A DNA stretch of 64,000 nt, taken from contig NC_091669.1 of NCBI RefSeq assembly GCF_042453785.1, forward strand, positions 33,807,001-33,871,000. The letters are read 5' to 3'. Every line of letters starts with the position of its first letter. Position 1 is the stretch's first letter. Both the position numbers and the translations under genes were made by a program. This document shows, one piece after another, positions 10,257 to 23,400 of the stretch. Below the pieces are notes generated by a model. It was given only the letters and a program-made list of their open reading frames with translations. It did no database searches and had not been told where the DNA came from. The stretch comes from Malus domestica. Taxonomy: Eukaryota > Streptophyta > Magnoliopsida > Rosales > Rosaceae.

Positions 10257-11802
10257 TGTTGCACAAATTGTAATCTAAAAAAGATAAAAAATAAAATCAA
10301 GTAAATAAAAAGATATCTACAAAATAATTAACTAAGAGTTGATAAACACAAAGTATTTAAAACAATCTTCTACAACAGTGCTAATTTCTTGTTAGAATTT
10401 TTACCATCTGCAAAAGTAAGGATAAAAACACTTTAAATACTTGCAAGAGTACAAAGTAATTGTAGTATAGATGGCTCTAGTAAGGTTGTTATCTACAGGG
10501 ATTAAATGATTAATTTGTATCAAACCAAATCTTAATTAATTACTTAAAACAAAGTTTTGGAAAGAAAAAAAAATGATTTTGTGATTTCAAATAATAAAAA
10601 CGAATTTAATAGAAAATAATTAAATAAAGTGACAATATAAAATCAACTAAAAGAAAACGGTTTTTGAAAATTAAAATGTAAAATCTTAAGGTTCTGCTGT
10701 CATTTTAACAATCCTATGTAGTTCTTATAATTACTTAGGAATTAAACATGCATATTTGAATGTTAGGTTTTCCTAATATATGCCTACTTGGACTCCCAAC
10801 ATAAAGCGTATATCAAACAAGCAATCCGTTTATGATATTCAGATCAAATCTAAAAATGCATGACTTATTCAGTTTTGTGAAACCTTTTTGAAAAACCATA
10901 CAACCCTGAAGACGTGGTATTCATCTTAGGTGAGCTTGCACATATTAACCACAATAAGTCTTCGTCAATTTCAAGGACCGACCTCCGACCAAAATTGCAT
11001 CAAATTAGTTTTCTAAGATCCTAATGGTAGCTTAAGCATTAAGACAATTAGATAGTTTAAACCGATGATTAATAATTCAAACCTACATGCATAATATCAT
11101 AAGCAAATTGAAAAGAAACTACATATTCTTGTTAAGGCTCATGACTTTGCCCTAGCAAACAGAAATTAATTATGAACAATCATTAACAAAATATTATTAA
11201 AAAAAAGATAGCTTGAAAATAAACTTGAATCCAAAAGCTCTCTAAAGCAATGCGTCATTTCTTCTCCTTTTCCCCTCCTCCAAAAAAGCCTAATGGCTAA
11301 AAAGCCTTATTTATACTACTACATAATTAAAATCCTTACTAGAAAATGTCTTCTAAAAACTAGGAAATATAATAGAATAAGATTACTAGGAAATGCATTC
11401 CTATTCTAACTTTGGCAAATCTGCCTAACCACAAATCAGCCACGTTTTTGGACTTCCAGGCTTCAAAATGACTTGTATTAAATCCAAAAGACATTATCTT
11501 GGACGCCAAAAAGCCCAAATAAACCCAAAACGTCACTTTAACAGCATTGCGCGGTGCTCCTTTATTTCATCGCCTTAAATAAACCATTGGGTAGAAAATT
11601 ATGAAACTTTGACATGAACAAATTGAGAGACACGTGAATGTCCTCCAATTTGAATCACTCCAAAATTCGTTCGTTTCATCATGTTTTGTCCCAGAGGAAG
11701 TCAAATTTTCTACATTGAAAATACATAATAAAGTATCAAAGTTCACACAAAATAACCAATAAAGATAAGGGTAAAAGTGGTGCCCATATTGTTCTTGGAA
11801 CT
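10257..11802. other. AT-rich stretch, probably retroelement LTR or leader
   Basis: There is no coding frame of note. The phrase ATCTACAGGGATTAAATG near 10491, and a polypyrimidine region near 11260-11285 next to CTAATGGCTAAAAAGCC, recall plant LTR sequences, but I cannot define ends. Confidence 0.3.
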
Positions 11803-11922
11803 ATGACAGTCATAGCCCGACTCCAATTAGCATGGTTGTCTCCATCCAAAATTTTGGACGCACCAATGCGATTTCTAGGGAACGTGTGGGGTGGTCCAAC
11901 GGATCAGAGAGCCTTCCAGTCG

Positions 11923-12114
11923 GCTGTCCAAGCTGATATTTCCTCCTTTAAAAAGGAAAAACAAAAGGAAGAAGAAAATAACACAGAAACACACAATCGC
12001 CCACACAAAGAAAAACTTGCTGTCCAAGCTGATATTTCTTCCTTTAAAAAGGAAAAACAAAAGGAAGAAGAAAATAACACAGAAACACACAAGCGCGCAC
12101 ACACAGAAAAACTT
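11923..12114 (+). repeat. Tandem repeat, 2 x 96 bp
   Basis: Two adjacent copies of a 96-bp unit (11923-12018 and 12019-12114) differ at only a few positions. The unit length is a multiple of three, so the open frame 11803-12135 carries a duplicated 32-residue block (VQADISSFKKEKQKEEENN...). It is lysine- and glutamate-rich because the DNA is A-rich. No protein family is recognised, so I treat it as non-coding. Confidence 0.92.
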
Positions 12115-12462
12115 AACACGTCAGACAAAAGATGACTGCATGACGATTCCTTTTTGGTAGAGATTCTTGCAGTTATAGCATCTACATTTGGCAATCATTA
12201 GTTGGTCCTGTAGAAATATATATTTAGTTGATGATTACAAATAAACACACAAGCTGTTCAATACGAAATCAGACTGAAGAACTATGAATAAGATGAATAA
12301 ATCAAACTTTTAAATTTGACGGTTCAAGACTGAAAAATTGGAGAGTGAAATTAATAGATGCTTAATTAGTGAATGAAGTACATACGGTTTGATCACGATC
12401 ATTCTCCTTTGAATCACTTAGCATTAGTACATCACCAATTTCCTCTGCAATTTGTAGTGTTT

Positions 12463-13090
12463 CTAGTCTTGGATCACTTTGGAGTAACCCTCAGGAGATA
12501 TCTTTAACTTGATCAGCTGGCAATCCTCGACAATCCAAGTTTCTAAGGATGGGACTTTGAAAATGAAATTTCCCGTGCAAAATCCTTGCAGACTTGGTAG
12601 ACCAGAAAGTTTCAAAATGTTGCAAGCAACTGAAAGTAATCTCATTTTCTGGATCATCTTCCATGCTCGCTACTATTTCTACCATTCTTTCACAGGACTT
12701 CACTTCCAACTTCTTGAGTTGCAGCAACTTAGCCACGGGTTAGGGTATTAAGTACTGCAGTTCGTGACAACCCCATATCTCCAAAGTGGTTAGATTCCTA
12801 AAGGATGTTAAAGCTGAAGTTAGATTCTCTAATCTATCACAAAGGTTCAGGGATAGAGCTCCCAAGTCTGGAAAAACAGTGACCCCTAGTTGGGAGTTTT
12901 CTATTCCTAGATGTATCAGCTCTGGCATATCGATGAGACCCAAAACCTTTACATGTCGGAGAGCCTCAACTTCATGTATTTGCCCGCTACTACTTCCTTG
13001 GTGGTCGTGGACAAATAAGTCTTTCCAAAGAGCAGAGAGTACACGGAGAATTTCAAGATTCCGTAAATTCTCAAGGATTACATATGACTT
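12463..13090 (-). pseudogene. NLR (CC-NBS-LRR) leucine-rich-repeat C-terminal fragment, frameshifted
   Basis: On the minus strand a frame from about 13090 to 12744 reads leucine-rich repeats (LRNLEILRVLSAL, then LGLIDMPELIHLGI and FRNLTTLEIWGCHELQYLIP). The reading continues in other frames with AKLLQLKKLEVKSCERMVEI and later LPSLQGFCTGNF, ending in SPEGYSKVIQD before a stop at 12463. These motifs are typical of the C-terminal LRRs of RPS2/RPS5-like coiled-coil NLR immune receptors. At least two frameshifts separate the blocks. No NB-ARC domain (P-loop, GLPL, MHD) is present nearby, so this is a truncated pseudogene. Confidence 0.82.
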
Positions 13091-13159
13091 GGGATGTGAA
13101 GTATTATATAATTTTTGCGTATCTTATATGTTGGTTGATTATTGGGAATGATGATTAAA

Positions 13160-14125
13160 CTGTGACATAGGCTTCTGCTTCTGAATTATGTTTGCACGTT
13201 CATAAATCCCACTTCAATAGAAAAACGATTATTTGTATTTTTATGTAATTTGTTAATTACCTAAATTCGAGAGTCTCGTCTTCTTAGTTGTCTCAATGTC
13301 ACTTGCATTTACATTTGATATCAAGGGCTGGAGAATGAATTCTTCATCCTTATATCAAATTTAATGGTGAGTGAGGATGAATTGGTTGGCGGGGGAATTT
13401 ATTGAATTTGCATAGGTTGTATAAATATGTTTGCAAATTCTTTCCTTTGAAAGGAAATTGATAATAAGATATTCAACTCGGGTAGTTTGTTCTTTAGCAA
13501 GGCTAAAAACGCTGTTTACGTTTGATTACAATCCAAATTAGATGCTGTCAATTTAACAAATTCAGATGAAGTGCGAATACTTTGTAAGAAGGTGCGATGA
13601 AAAAAATACATTTATCTGGTTTTTGCAAACAGAAACAGTCGTCATTCTATGACGGTTTAATATCTTGAATCTTGGTTACTAATCCCTTGCATTCAGGGTT
13701 CTAAAATGCCCCGCCTAAGTGCTAGGCCTTTGGGATCATCACGATTAATTCCTAAGCATTTAAAAAATAATTAATAACACATACATATGCCTATGTGCCC
13801 ACTTAGACCGCTTCGGTCTCAACTTGCACACAAAAAAAAATTGCTAAAATTTGTTGCGTATTTGTATAAACACTCATTAATATGTTATATTACTTTATAA
13901 TTTATAGATCATTTTATTTTACAATTTATGTATTTGTTTTAGTTATAAGTAAATATGTATTTATATGTTTTGTAATAAATTTAATTTAAATTAAAAAACA
14001 CCTAGGCCCCGTTTGGATACCTAGTCACCAGGCTCTTACTCGCGGCTCACGTCTTATAGAACTTTGCTTGCATTGTTGCCTCAATGGGTCTCTACTATAT
14101 ATGCTTCAATTATCATCGCCAGAGA
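13160..14125. other. Intergenic; partial repeat near 13700-14060
   Basis: No gene seen. GCCCCGCCTAAGTGCTAGG near 13710 and CACCTAGGCCCCG near 14000 suggest a degenerate transposon with related ends. The boundaries are not defined. Confidence 0.35.
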
Positions 14126-14131
14126 TGCCAA

Positions 14132-16097
14132 CTAGGGTGAAGGTGTTGGTGTTGGTGTTGGTGTTGGTGCACTAGGAGGAATCGCGGAAAATAGCCTCGA
14201 GAAGAGTTTGTCTGCGAGAACCTCATTGGCTGCGTCGGATGGGTGGAATGCATCCCAGAATACGTAGTCTTTCCGGTTGGGGCATAGCTTTGAATTAGGC
14301 AAGCATAGCCCCCCAATGCTTGTGTCCACATTGCAACACGAAGTGTTCGAAACCTTAAACCCTGAAAAATTGTCACATACATTGTAAATAAAACCTGTCT
14401 CAATCGAATTTGAATCTACAGTTGAATAATCGAGTTTGGTTACCATAAGCGGTAGGGTTTTGGATTAAGTCGTAGACGTCTCCATACGTGTCTGCAAATG
14501 AGAGATTTGCCTGTGGGAGTTGCCTGTTAAGAGAGGCAATGAGCTTTTGTACTTTGGAGTTGAATTCTAGCACCCACTCGTTTACTCTTTTCAAGCACTG
14601 GCCTTTCTTTGATTTCACCCTCTGAGAAGGAATGCAGCCAAGTGGCCCGAGACCATGGAACATCATCTTTCGGGCACCCAGTTGGTAGAGCCTCTAGCAC
14701 AAACAATTCAAACATGCACTGTTAATTAACTAGAGTTTATGGCTGTAAATTGGCTAGAAAGAGCTTGAGTTTGCACCGGTTTCGGATTGTGTTTGACTTG
14801 ATGAAGCTCGTGAAAGAAACAAGCAAAACCAACGCTTGGCTCGATAAGAAGCAAGCCATACTTGAAGATTGTTATGTTTAGCTTGTGAAGCTTGTATTTT
14901 TTCACGAGTCTACTCGAACCAGTTTAGATTCAAGAAGCTTATTTGGAATGAAGGATCATGTTCCAGCTTCAATTCCCATCAGTTTAATGGTACTTCTCTT
15001 CTCAATACTAGAAGAGGTGTGAGAGGTTTTAAGATTGAATCCTTTATTATTGTTTTCGTTTTTTTATTTAACTAGTAGTGATTACTAACCTTAAGTTGTC
15101 CCTCTAAGGTGCCGATCAATAATTCCACAAATTCATCGTAAGTGTACTGCTGACTATCAGCTAAAAAGGGTTGCAGGTAATTGTTGACATAATCATTGCT
15201 GCCTGAAAAAGTGCAAAGAAAATGAATAAATACGATATTTATACAAGCAATTGTCTAAACTACTTTAATTACGGGACATGAGAATTTAGACATGGGCCCA
15301 AGGAAGTTAATCATTGACTTAACATACGTTTACGAAAAATAATGAGTTCTTTTCATCTAAAATAAAATTTCATTTGTCTAATAAAAAAGTACCAATTCCA
15401 ATGAAGTAGATGGCTTCACTGCAAAGCTTGGCTGCAGCCTCTGCCCCAATCTTAGCCTTGATGGCTTCCTTTGTCTTGTTGAATTTTTGTATTTGATCAT
15501 CAAACGACATTCTCTGAATCTGTCACGAAGAAAAATAACAAAATAATTAAGATTATAAAGCATTTACTCTTGCATCTGAAGTCGTAGGTTCAACGATATG
15601 ATCATAAACATAAGAGGGATTAGTATTATTGTGATTACAAAATAGAGTCCGGTGTCATTGAGTATTCCTGCTCCACCAGATGCATAATTAACCCCTTTAA
15701 GCAGTGCATCATCATTCTGTGCCAAGGATAGATAAGGTGGTGGTGATGGAATCCCAAGCTTTTTGGCTACAAAAGATCAAAAAAATCAGTAAGTTCCTGA
15801 AGACACAAAGGAAAACAAAAATATCGACGTTGGATGAGTAGTATAAGAAGTAAGGACACTACATATTATGTCGCCAATGGTTCTTCCATTAGTGAACCTC
15901 CCAGTAGCTCGACCACCGGCATAATCGACACCATACCAAGGATAATTTGACTTTGCAAGAGAATACGACAGATAGTTGTTGTTCCCTACTTCTGTCAAGG
16001 AGTCACCGAAAACGAAGGTCACGGTAGATGCTGCCAATGAAGCGACGGCTAACATGGTTGTGAAAATGGTGGTAGCTAAAGCCATCCACATTGTCAC
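14132..16097 (-). CDS. GDSL esterase/lipase, six exons, 360 aa
   Basis: Exons (minus strand): 16097-15863, 15766-15639, 15519-15393, 15202-15090, 14693-14444, 14361-14132. All introns are GT..AG and the phases close to one 360-aa frame. Residues 1-25 look like a secretory signal peptide. Block [13 protein letters not shown] places the nucleophile serine at about residue 33. GSND (about 164-167) is block III, and DAFHP (D321, H324) supplies the remaining catalytic pair. Members hydrolyse ester bonds of lipids or cell-wall and cutin-related substrates, usually in the apoplast; the substrate here is unknown. The length is normal for the family. The C-terminus ends in an unusual Pro-Thr repeat encoded by a microsatellite. 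A TATA-like box lies 54 bp upstream of the ATG. It is convergent with nothing and next to the large helicase gene on the same strand. Confidence 0.93.
14135..14170 (-). repeat. Hexanucleotide microsatellite encoding a Pro-Thr tail
   Basis: A run of GGTGTT units on the plus strand (CACCAA-type on the coding strand) encodes PTPTPTPTP at the end of the GDSL protein. Confidence 0.85.
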
Positions 16098-16150
16098 TTC
16101 CCTCTTTGAATCTCTCTCACTAGGAAATAAAGTGGCAGTTAGTGAGGCAA

Positions 16151-16159
16151 AAATTTATA
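16151..16159 (-). promoter_or_regulatory. TATA box candidate of the GDSL gene
   Basis: TATAAATTT on the minus strand, 54 bp before the ATG at 16097. The position suits a short 5' leader. Confidence 0.5.
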
Positions 16160-16215
16160 GTAAATTGATCATGAAATTTTGGTCATGTATAAATCCCAAA
16201 GTTTGGACAAATTAG

Positions 16216-17272
16216 GTGATTGATTAATGAGATAATCTTGAGGAGTTGGCCTACTCAGCTGCCTTAAAGTCAGCACAGTTTGATGTTATTGAAACCGATT
16301 ACTAGTTGCTTGTATATTTCACAAGTATGGTTGTAAAGCATAAGTCAGAAGTATGGTTGTAAACATCACCCTAGCTAAGTCATGGGTTAAAGTGATTTTC
16401 TCAACCATACTCTTGTCTTTCATACCTTGTCACCCACTTAGGTCTTTTGTCGATATTTCTTCCTTGTTTCTAGGAACCACTTTACTTGTTATTAATACTT
16501 GTCTGGTCCACTTGTTAGGACTGATTTGGTAGTGAGGTATGGCTCCTTTTACTCTTGTAAAGGATACAATGTGAAATACAACACAAGATTTGAAACCAAA
16601 CTCAACAGATGTGTTACTTGTTAGGTGGATATTTCTTCAGAGTGTAAAGATTACAAAATCTCGACATTAACAAAAAGCATGCACAATGGTGTTAAAATTC
16701 ACTTCCACTTGTTCTGCTCTGAGTTTTCTTATTTGGCTGCCTACTTTGGGTTAGTTGGATGCCAACTAACTTAACATCCTTAATAATGACATCATTACCA
16801 CTTAGTACTACAATCTTGTGGTAAGTTTTGGATTTAAATATCGTAAATAGCGAGTTCTGTACCAAATTATTCCCCCACTATTTCGGTATAATTGACTACT
16901 CACAAGCTCAACATTCAAAATCATACCTAACGTGTGGTCACTTGTTAATTTGCATTCCAAATTATACATCAAATTGTCACGCAGAAATAAAATGAAAACA
17001 ATCAAAGGAGAAACTGCTTCAACCATGTAGTTTAAAACTATGTGAATTTGGAGAAGTTTTGTTTATTATAATGGAGAATATTTGAAAGTTTCGGATTGTA
17101 ATATTTGAAAGTAGTAGATTGCCCTGGTGATTAGAGTCTTCATTTTCAACCAACTCTATCTAGTCAAAGCTAACATCGCAACATGTAATGAAATGTTAAA
17201 AACAATAATCATAAAAGGAGCCATCAAGTTCTTGCACACCAAAACAAAATTCACATTGCATATATATAATGT
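16216..17272. other. Intergenic between the GDSL gene and the 3' end of the helicase gene
   Basis: AT-rich, with no coding frame of note. It should contain the upstream control region of the GDSL gene and the 3' end of the helicase transcript. Confidence 0.5.
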
Positions 17273-17495
17273 CTAAAGGGCTACTTTCCGCCCATCTTGT
17301 TCTTGTTCTGTCTTCCCCTTGTTTCCGGTGCGTTGGGAAGCAGAAGCCGCATCAGCCAACATATTTGACTCATCCCATATGAGATTCTCCTCGCCTACAG
17401 TTTGACTGTCCCTGGTCGCACTCGGTACAGAAGCAACATCAGTTTGCGGAGACTTTGGAGACTTGTTGGATTCACAATATAGTGCGACTTTCCCC
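17273..17495 (-). pseudogene. Displaced C-terminal tail of the dual helicase, frame -1/+1
   Basis: Just before the stop of the last exon a run of four G (minus strand, 17495-17492) precedes a second open frame. It runs about 72 codons ([17 protein letters not shown]..., later ENLIWDES, ending in KTEQEQDGRKVAL) to a TAG at 17273-17275. Its composition is protein-like (charged, Ser/Lys-rich, basic end) and it continues directly in the expected place. Removing one G from the run would join it to the main frame. This suggests a 1-nt insertion in the allele or an assembly error rather than the natural end. Confidence 0.65.
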
Positions 17496-20400
17496 AGTGT
17501 CGCGTGGCTTATCTAATGCAGCGCCAGTCTTCCCCTCCTCAGAATTGGTTGCACAAAGCACACGACTGCAAGATCCAGCTTGCAAAGCTTTTAGGACCGG
17601 TGGTTTAGGAAACAATTTTCTCAATATGTCATCCCTAGACTGGTTGGCCTTCATGTCAACAAAGACAGCATCTGAACACAACAACCCCGAATTGGTCCCA
17701 AAACTTGCTATTACTAACGTGTTACCGACCTTCTTAAGAGCTGCCGCGAGCACATTCACATCTAACCAAACAGATTTGCGGCGGCTCCTGCTTTTGAGGG
17801 TGTCATAAAACTCCAGCGGCAGCAGTTCAGTGATATCTTCCCTCTCCACCAACTCACGGAGTAAATTTAGACCACTACCACGATTCACATAAACCAAGCA
17901 TAACAAGACGACCAATCTCAACATGAGTAGTGAATAGCAGTTCTTCCAATCTTCGATGGACTTTGTAATCCATTCAACCATATCCCCCTTATTGAAAATG
18001 CACTCCCGAGCCACATCAATCACAAAACAACAGATGCCATCCAAAGATGGTCGAACATCAGCCCCCCTCAAACTTAAGCTGGTATCTTCCCCTTGGTATA
18101 TAAGCCACTCGGTAAAACAAGAACTTGTAGTGATAGCATAACCCCGAAAGCAAGTTGCCCATAGCAGAAGGCGCTCTACAAGGTATAAAAAGCAACCAGG
18201 TGTTACATAATCCTTCACAGCCCTCCAGTTCACATAATAAGTTTCAGCTAAAGCTTCATGGAACCTCAACATTACATACACCTCTTTCGGTTCTTGACCG
18301 GTGTTTCCACGTTCAATATTCCCATAGAGATTCTTGATGAAAGCCTGCCATGGCAGGTTGCAGCTAAGTTTTCTCACAAGCTTCTCATACAGCTCATTAG
18401 TAAGCTTACCAGTCCCCAGAATGACCATTACAAGTTTCCCAATTTTCCCAAAAGATAACTCATTCTTCGATCTGGTAAACTCCTGAATTACTTGTTTCAG
18501 CATATTCTTTGAAGCATCAGTTCTTCGAAGAGAAATCATATTCTCCCTCAATGAATTCCTCCAATCCAAAGGAAATACCAAAGGAACAATAATTTCGATC
18601 GAAAATGTTATAAATTTGTGCAATCTCTTGGCATCATTTAAGTTCAAACATTTTGATTGCAAAAGATACACCGAGACATCATAGATATAGGTAACGCACC
18701 TGCTTTGACAGAACACTGACTCAGCATTATTGACGGGAAACTTGTAGAGCACTTTCAGCTTGTCCAAAACCTTCATGCCAACAGAGAGCAATTTTGAACT
18801 CCAATAATTTCTAGCGGCTGAAGCAAGCTGGCGAGCATCAACGGAGATCAATTTCCCTTGATTTCCAAAATATCTTTTGTTCAAACCACGAACCCAATCA
18901 GCATCAGGAATCAGTAAACCATAAACTGGACTCTGATTAAGATCCATTGTCCAAACTCCTAAGTAATTCAAGCAAAACTCTCCATAACTTTTGTATTTAC
19001 TAACTTCCTGGGTTTCAAGGCATCTGAGATATTCAAATATGTGAGCAATTTTATCCTTCCAAAAATTCCAGAAGTAAATCAACGAGTCCATGGAAACTTG
19101 ATTTTCAGGTATTCCACTTGCTGAACACTTTATCAGATCATCAACCAACATTTCTTCCCACACATACCGATCGGCACTTGAAGAAAGATGAGCATCCAGT
19201 ATTTTTTTAGCTGATAAAATTTCACCTCCAACACTCTTGTGTCTCTGGCAAGCATTCATGTGATTTTTCATCACAACCAAGTCACTCTGCTCATTTAACA
19301 AAAACTCAACCTCAGTGCAAACAAACTCATAAAAACTTTCCGTCTCGTTCTTAGCACATGACTTGGCTTTTGATAAAAGCTCCTCCTTTTGTGAAAACTG
19401 CTCTACGGGCCATCCCTTGCTGCCATATGACCAAAGAGAGTTGGCAAGCACATAGATTAGAATATGCAACGATGCCTCTCTGAACTTGCCAGCCTTTTCA
19501 AGGAAATCAACTTCAAGTATAATATCGCCTTTTAGTTTTGCGATTTCTGCAGCCTCAAGATAGTTTTCAAATCCTTCTTCCAACAATAGAAGCTCATCAA
19601 GAATACCGTGCTCCTTCAAAAAGTTTCGCTTTGAAATTATAGAATGAAAAGCTCTAACAAAATTCATCATGGATCTGTTATCTTTCAACTCGTAATAGTG
19701 AAGTGCGCAGCTCTCGAGAAATGCCTGCTCAATTTCATCTATTCCTTCCCCACTTCGAGCCGCAGCAGTGTCCTTTATTGGATGCTGCTTCCAATATTTG
19801 ATGTATCCCAGACCCATTTCAATTAGCTTTCCTTTGGCACATTCAGTAAGACACTTGGAGAAAAATTTGCCCTTAGCATACACTTCCGCAGCATCTTGAT
19901 AGCATCCTGCTCGAGAAAAACATTCCCCAGCTCTTTCCAGGTCACCACATTTATCCAAATAAATCCTAGCTGCATCAGTAAAAGCTGTACTATGAGAAAC
20001 TAACTTTATCAACTAGATTAAGTCAAGCAATAAATACGAAGATTCACGTCCAACAAATAGTAAACCCAAAATAGGAAAAATTGATATAGATCCAATTTTG
20101 TGAGGCACTGTTAGGAATAATCCAGTTGTATGAAATAGATCCAATGACTAGGATTGCACATCAACATATTTTTATTTTCATACCAATATATCCCTAAAAT
20201 TATAAATTGTTATAAATATGTAAATGCACATAATCCCTCATGGGATTAATAGTTGAACGAATTCCTTAATGGTAGGATTTAAACAAATCCATTATATGAT
20301 AACTTCAACTCTCCCGTAAGAATTATAGGTTTATGGCGACTGTTGCTGGGCATCAAGTGGGAGTATCATCCCTTCCCCTTTACAAAAGTTATTGCAGCAA

Positions 20401-23400
20401 AGATGGCAACCTGTTGTTCCATGAGTTGCAGGTGGCTGCGCTTCGGCTATTATTCAGGGAAACTCAATTGCATTTCAGTCCTCATGTCCGTTTTAGTATG
20501 GTTAAAGGGATTGCGACTCATAGGCAAGGTGTGGTGTGGGAAAGTTATCTGGATGCCACACTTGATTTCATTGGTGTTTATCTACCTGTATCATAGATTT
20601 TTCTATTTATCTACCTTATATATATACATATACATTACCTCTATTATATATTAATGGTGTTTTATCTACTTCTATCACATTCTTTTTTATAATCTATCTT
20701 AGATTAATTGTTAATCCACATATACTATAGGTTTTTGTTCACAGGTATAAAGTATTTGTCTTCGTATATAGTAGATATATCTGGAAGTAGATAATATTTT
20801 TGTTTATCTACCTGTACCATAGGTATTTGTTCATAGTCTACCTCACATGTTTTTGTTCTTTATAATCTACCTCTATTACAGATTAATTATAGTAATAACA
20901 TCACAGGTTTTTACCCTTCACAATTATTTAATTTTTGATGAACTTATCATATTTATTATATATGAATTTTTAAATGTTTTCTTTTATTTGAAAGTGGGTA
21001 GATAAAGCATTCAAATATTAAAATTTAGTAAATATGAATATATTGTTATTTTTACTCTAAGGGGAAAAATAGACATAATAAAAAATCAAATAAAACTGGA
21101 CTTGATTTGAAAACAGTGGAATTTTTTGAACTTGGATCAAAATGCCCCATATAAAAACTGGAAAGCTAAAATTAACAGTTATTAAAGAGTCATACCTGCT
21201 CTTTCATACTCTCCCAAATCGGAAAAACATCTAGCTGCGGAATCTGCCTTGCCTATAGCATCAAATATATCAGCAGCTTCCTTAAGAATGGTCTTGACCT
21301 CCGCAGGATTTGAAGTACGCATTCGATCGGCGTTAGCTTTAAGGCCAGCAGCTTTGGACCTCCTTTCCCAATAAGTATCACCAGCTCTTTCAAAGCACAT
21401 TGTGGCCATTTCGTAGTTATGTTCATGATAGAGCTGCAAGAAAACAAAGATAAAGGATTCCGTAAATATTACTGAAAATAACGGTGTTACATCATAAATA
21501 AATTATTTTAGAGGTGGGATTTTATTTAACGATGAGGATGACGAATAACAAATCAAATAAACTCAGGAATATTACATGTCTAATACAACAATTCTTTGTT
21601 CCTCTTGAATATTATAGAGTAAATAATGCAAACCTTAATGCCTCGTGATTTCCACTCCTCAGGACTACTAGCAACTTGCATTGCCTGCGCAAGGGAATCG
21701 TCCAGTTGTCTAACCTGTACAAGACATTTCTTCTTCCAATAGTCAAACATGGGCTTGGAGAACTCTTCTCCATTCTCGCAAAACCATAATCTTTGTCTTG
21801 TCCGAGTAACAGCAACATATAATTGCTTCAGTTCAGAGCATAGGATGTTGTGCCCTTCACGGAAACTTGGAGGTCGAGGCAATGTTGAATCAAGTAGATC
21901 TTTCTTCTTCATGTAATCATATATCACCCTCCATTGCTGTTTTAGTGGCGATGATCCAAAAAAGTTGTACAAGAGTACATCCTGCAGACACGAATCAAAA
22001 GCAAATATAAATTTAAAAAACATAAAAAAAGATCCAAAGCACTGAATATCGTAATTAATAAAAGCCCCTTGCTTTGTTAAGTGTAGCCACAAAAAAAAGA
22101 GATGAAAAGTGCTATCAGTCACCTGGAATTCAAGCCCCTTGCATTCCACTATGGTCAGGACAAGAGCCTGCTTCCCAACGATTTTGAAAATTTCTTTTTG
22201 AGCACCAACATCACGCACCAAAATAACTTGCTCTGCTCCAAAGCCAACTATGTTAGAATTATCAGTTCCACTATTTCCAAAAATTTTTATGATTGCATTT
22301 TCATCTCTGGATTCAAGCAGTACTGGAGCTTCCCCATATATTAGACTGGTTTCAGGTTTCAAAACATCAATAGATTGAGGGAAAAAATGATAAAGTAGTT
22401 CAACAATGCTCTGTGATAATTTCAGAACGCCAGCATGCGTACGGAAGTTTTGAGTCAAGTGAAATATTTCTGAGATTTGTCCCTTTTCTTTTCTTTCCTG
22501 CTTATTACCTCTTGATTCCAATAAAAACTTCTCGTGGAACAGATGTCGCATATCTTCAAACCTAAAATCAATTCCCCTGGCAATGGTCTGTGCCGTATCA
22601 CCAGAAAAAACAAAACCGTCTTCGACATTGTTGCACATATGCTTGAACAGAGCAATTTGGCTCATGGTGAGATCTTGAACTTCATCAATATAGACAAAAT
22701 CCATTTGATCACCCACAAATTTTTCGTGCCTGATCCGACGGTGTAGATCTATGACAAAATCAGCCAAATCAAATTCACGATTTTCCAGCTTCATTTTTTC
22801 ATAAGCCTGAAATATGTCGTAGATTACTTCTCTCTTTTGCTTGCTTAAATTGGAAACCCTGCCCTCTGACAGTTGAACATAATCCTCCCTCCCGAGTCGG
22901 CCATCACCTGCTTCTATGGCTCCTATACCACCTTTAATATGAGATATAATCTCCGTAAAGACTCTTGAAGCATCAAGCTGCTTTGTTAACTGCATATTAA
23001 AATGGGGCCAGTAAGATGAACTGAACCTCTCATAATTAACCTCCCTTGTCCTGATGAAGGCCTGCAATGCAACTGATCTTGAGCTTCTCAATTGACCGTG
23101 AGTGAGTGTTGTTGGATCGAGGAATCTTTCAAAGTATGAGTTAGTCAGTGTTCCATCAAGCATCATCAAGAACTTATGAAATGTTATTACAAGAGGGTAA
23201 GAATCGGGAGGAATATCCTGAAATGAATCCTTGATATCCTTGAATTGAAATTCCTCCTCATCAAAATCAGCCATATCAATCAAAACTTTCTTGGTCGAAT
23301 CACTCCCACCACATGCAAATCTGTAGACATACAAAAGTTAGTAACTTAAGGTGGCTGATGTGATGTTTGAAATTTACAAAACATTTCAAGTAACGAATCA

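Noticed and set aside
11803..12160. Protein-coding gene with a 32-residue repeat
   Set aside because: A-rich low-complexity DNA is open in several frames on both strands; no start context, splice sites or homology.
20333..20654. Two overlapping plus-strand frames in helicase intron 11
   Set aside because: They overlap in different frames, have no domain and lie inside an intron with degenerate repeats.
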